A stretch of 34,485 bases of DNA from Actinomycetota bacterium (lineage in GTDB: Bacteria; Actinomycetota; Acidimicrobiia; Acidimicrobiales; Acidimicrobiaceae), in the NCBI GenBank assembly GCA_004298555.1, contig SCQM01000042.1, positions 1 to 34,485 on the forward strand. Reading direction: 5' to 3'. Positions 32,781 through 34,485 of this stretch are shown one piece after another. The notes under the pieces are model-generated. The model saw only the letters and a list, made by a program, of their open reading frames with translations, did not search any database and was not told the DNA's origin. The first letter of the stretch is position 1. Every line of letters starts with the position of its first letter. A program made the position numbers and the translations under genes.

Positions 32781-33836
32781 TTAAGCTCTTGCCACTTTCG
32801 GAGGAACGTACGACCTCACCTCAGTTATCTCCGTCCTAGCAATGTCTTCGACCAGCTGGAGCGATGGGCCAGAATCGACCAATACTAGATGGCCGTCATC
32901 ATCCCAGGTAACCGGGATTGGGTCGCTTACCTCGCCCACAAACTCCCCATTTGCGTCTTGATTGTGAAAAGCCAGGAGCATCCATTTTCCCGACCTGTTA
33001 CGAACCAAACGGCCACTGTAGAGACGGTCGTCACTCAGCAAGTGAGCATTGGCAACGTCAAATCCGCCAAGCAAGTCGTCTCCTACTGCAACCCAGATTC
33101 CTCCTCTGGTCTCTTTCTCGCGCTTCGAAGCCGACAGTTCAGGATGAGGGCAGGAAAACAGGAGAACCGATCTTCCCTCAACCTCCTCAACCTGCATAAC
33201 CTCCATTACACCGAAACCACAATTTGGCTGGCTGACCGGAGCCGTCACCTCCCAGTGAATTAGATCATTCGATAGAAGGTGGCCAACAACGCCCCTGCTG
33301 TCCTCGTCACCTTTATTGCTTCTCGAAGTGACGAACATGTGCCACATTTTATCCGTCGGGTTCCAAAAGACCCAGGGATCCCGCCAAGCTTCACTGGTCC
33401 AAGACGACTCACCAAGTTTTTCGTACCATCGGGAATCAGCTCCCAACACATTGAAGTCGGGATGCCGATTCCATCGGATCAGGTCTTCGGAAGTCGAGAG
33501 GCCGATCCTTTGCACTAGGCCACCCTCATCAGCCGAAATACCCGTGTAGTACATATACCAAAGGCCATCGGGACCACTGATCACCGATCCTGTCCAGGTT
33601 GCGATGTCGTCGAAAGCCGGGCGGTCGCCCGGAACCAATGCATCTGGCAACAAGCTCCAATTGTATAAATCAGCCGATACTGCATGACCAACACTTGCGC
33701 GGTAATGCCGCCTGTCCGGAGCTCCAAGCGCTCGCGATGCCCTCAAAAAGAAGAGGTGGAATTCCTGTCCGGTATCGGCCAACCAGAAATCCCATGTCCA
33801 GGCGTCAGGAAGCCGTAGCATCTGAGGCCCTAACAC
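32781..33836 (-). CDS. Glycoside hydrolase family 32-like protein (five-bladed propeller)
   Basis: A 351-aa protein resembling GH32/GH43-type beta-propeller glycosidases. In order: WTWDFWLADTGQEFHLFFL in place of the usual W-x-NDPN (candidate nucleophile D16), ATWTGSVISGPDGLWYMYYT, WRDPWVFW with D153 (the RDP transition-state residue), and GVMEVMQVEEV with E212 where families have the acid/base Glu. YSGRLVRNRSGKWMLLAF ends the propeller. There is no signal peptide, so it is probably cytoplasmic. It lacks the C-terminal beta-sandwich of classical GH32 invertases. Start is GTG 33836 or ATG 33821, undecided. Convergent with ccr. The substrate, probably a fructoside or similar oligosaccharide, is not established. 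Confidence 0.72.
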   Translation of the reverse strand: MLGPQMLRLPDAWTWDFWLADTGQEFHLFFLRASRALGAPDRRHYRASVGHAVSADLYNWSLLPDALVPGDRPAFDDIATWTGSVISGPDGLWYMYYTGISADEGGLVQRIGLSTSEDLIRWNRHPDFNVLGADSRWYEKLGESSWTSEAWRDPWVFWNPTDKMWHMFVTSRSNKGDEDSRGVVGHLLSNDLIHWEVTAPVSQPNCGFGVMEVMQVEEVEGRSVLLFSCPHPELSASKREKETRGGIWVAVGDDLLGGFDVANAHLLSDDRLYSGRLVRNRSGKWMLLAFHNQDANGEFVGEVSDPIPVTWDDDGHLVLVDSGPSLQLVEDIARTEITEVRSYVPPKVARA

Positions 33837-33927
33837 AAATCTGTGGAGTTAAACACCCCGTGGAAAAATCATTCCAAGTCATTTGCCCAAACGTTCCTAG
33901 AAAGTACACACACCTAGAGAAGCTTCA

Positions 33928-33967
33928 AGCTGAAAAATACAAGATCCTCTTCCAAATCTTTTCAGCT
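33928..33967. repeat. Bulged inverted repeat upstream of the glycosidase gene
   Basis: AGCTGAA (33928-33934), 6-nt bulge, AAGAT, 10-nt loop, ATCTT, TTCAGCT (33961-33967): two perfect stems of 7 and 5 bp. It lies about 90 bp before the glycosidase start and could be a leader hairpin or a regulator site. Confidence 0.35.
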
Positions 33968-34485
33968 GATCCGCCCAGCAGCGCTCATACATCTCAACCC
34001 TGCTTTAAACTTCATCTCAGAACATGTGCTAGCCCGTAATCAAAACATATCTCTTTTTTGCCACATTTTCAGCTCTGTAATTACAAATATGTAAAATATT
34101 TCTTATTTAAATCTCTATCTGTAAAAACCGGAAGTTTCACCGAAAATTCCGCAAAACAACTCTGCCATCCCAGCAAATCCACATCAGCCGTAATCTTTTA
34201 CTGGGATTACTATTCAATGCCTTGTCTAACTTACAGGCCATTGAAGAATAACGTGAAATCCAAAGAGGGAAAAATACCTTTCCCATTCATATTGTTAACC
34301 TGGCTGTTCACCGTATTCTTATTGAACACGCGGTATCGCAATTTTGCGGGTCAACTGGTAGGGGGTCCCAGGTGAACTATGTACCACTCGCCCTTCCATG
34401 AAATTAGCGAATAAATCGGAAAATGATGGCTCACGCCATTTATTGAAAACGTAAGCTCCGAACCATAGACGCGCCAGTAACTCCC
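33968..34485. other. AT-rich gene-free end of the window
   Basis: The last 500 bp are visibly AT-richer than the rest. A 105-codon plus-strand frame (34058-34375) has no ribosome-binding site and an unnatural residue mix rich in K, N, F and Y, as AT-rich noncoding DNA gives. GGGTCAACTGG followed by GGGTCCCAGGTGAAC near 34349-34375 may be part of a mobile element end, but this is not supported further. Confidence 0.4.

Noticed and set aside
34058-34375. 105-codon plus-strand open frame at the end of the window
   Set aside because: No ribosome-binding site, composition typical of AT-rich noncoding DNA, no family pattern.

Overview
The window looks like chromosomal DNA of a mid-GC actinobacterium. 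The markers are a mycothiol-dependent DinB-type enzyme, an F420-type (Ddn/DUF385) reductase, the actinobacteria-specific acyl-CoA carboxylase epsilon subunit beside a beta subunit, an exported cyclophilin with the usual actinobacterial basic N-terminus, and many GTG/TTG starts mixed with apparently leaderless starts. With the ethylmalonyl-CoA mutase and crotonyl-CoA carboxylase/reductase, this suggests an Acidimicrobiia-like lineage. That placement is inference; there is no rRNA or tRNA gene in the window.

Layout. Positions 1-120 hold the tail of an IS200/IS605-type TnpA and a possible right end. From 140 to 8.8 kb come accessory metabolic genes: a maleylpyruvate-isomerase-like protein, a MarR regulator with a Ddn-like reductase, an APC permease, a pirin, a LysR regulator divergent from a YeiH-type exporter, a membrane methyltransferase, and a LigB/DODA dioxygenase. 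From 8.9 to 14.1 kb are housekeeping genes: asd and lysC (with a nested beta-subunit start), two cyclophilins (one membrane-anchored, one cytosolic), a cyanophycinase-like peptidase and a methyltransferase. From 14.1 to 18.4 kb lies a GC-richer, gene-poor island with a transposase remnant, a frameshifted unknown reading frame, and two single-pass membrane proteins with N-terminal zinc ribbons.

From 18.4 to 32.7 kb the theme is acyl-CoA carboxylation and the ethylmalonyl-CoA route. The genes are 3-hydroxybutyryl-CoA dehydrogenase, B12-dependent ethylmalonyl-CoA mutase (MeaA/Ecm type), the carboxylase epsilon and beta subunits, the biotin transporter BioY, acetyl-CoA acetyltransferase, and a divergent crotonyl-CoA carboxylase/reductase with all four CO2-binding residues. 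Between them are aat (N-end rule), a DUF3298-like lipoprotein, a globin-coupled diguanylate cyclase, RidA, and a permease with three C-terminal YHS domains. The window ends with a GH32-like glycosidase and an AT-rich stretch where I see no gene.

How the genes could work together: thiolase makes acetoacetyl-CoA, the dehydrogenase handles 3-hydroxybutyryl-CoA, Ccr carboxylates crotonyl-CoA to ethylmalonyl-CoA, and Ecm isomerises it to methylsuccinyl-CoA. The carboxylase handles short acyl-CoAs and depends on biotin, which BioY can import. Crotonase, the epimerase, methylsuccinyl-CoA dehydrogenase, mesaconyl-CoA hydratase, the lyase and the biotinylated alpha subunit are not in this window. No CRISPR array was seen.
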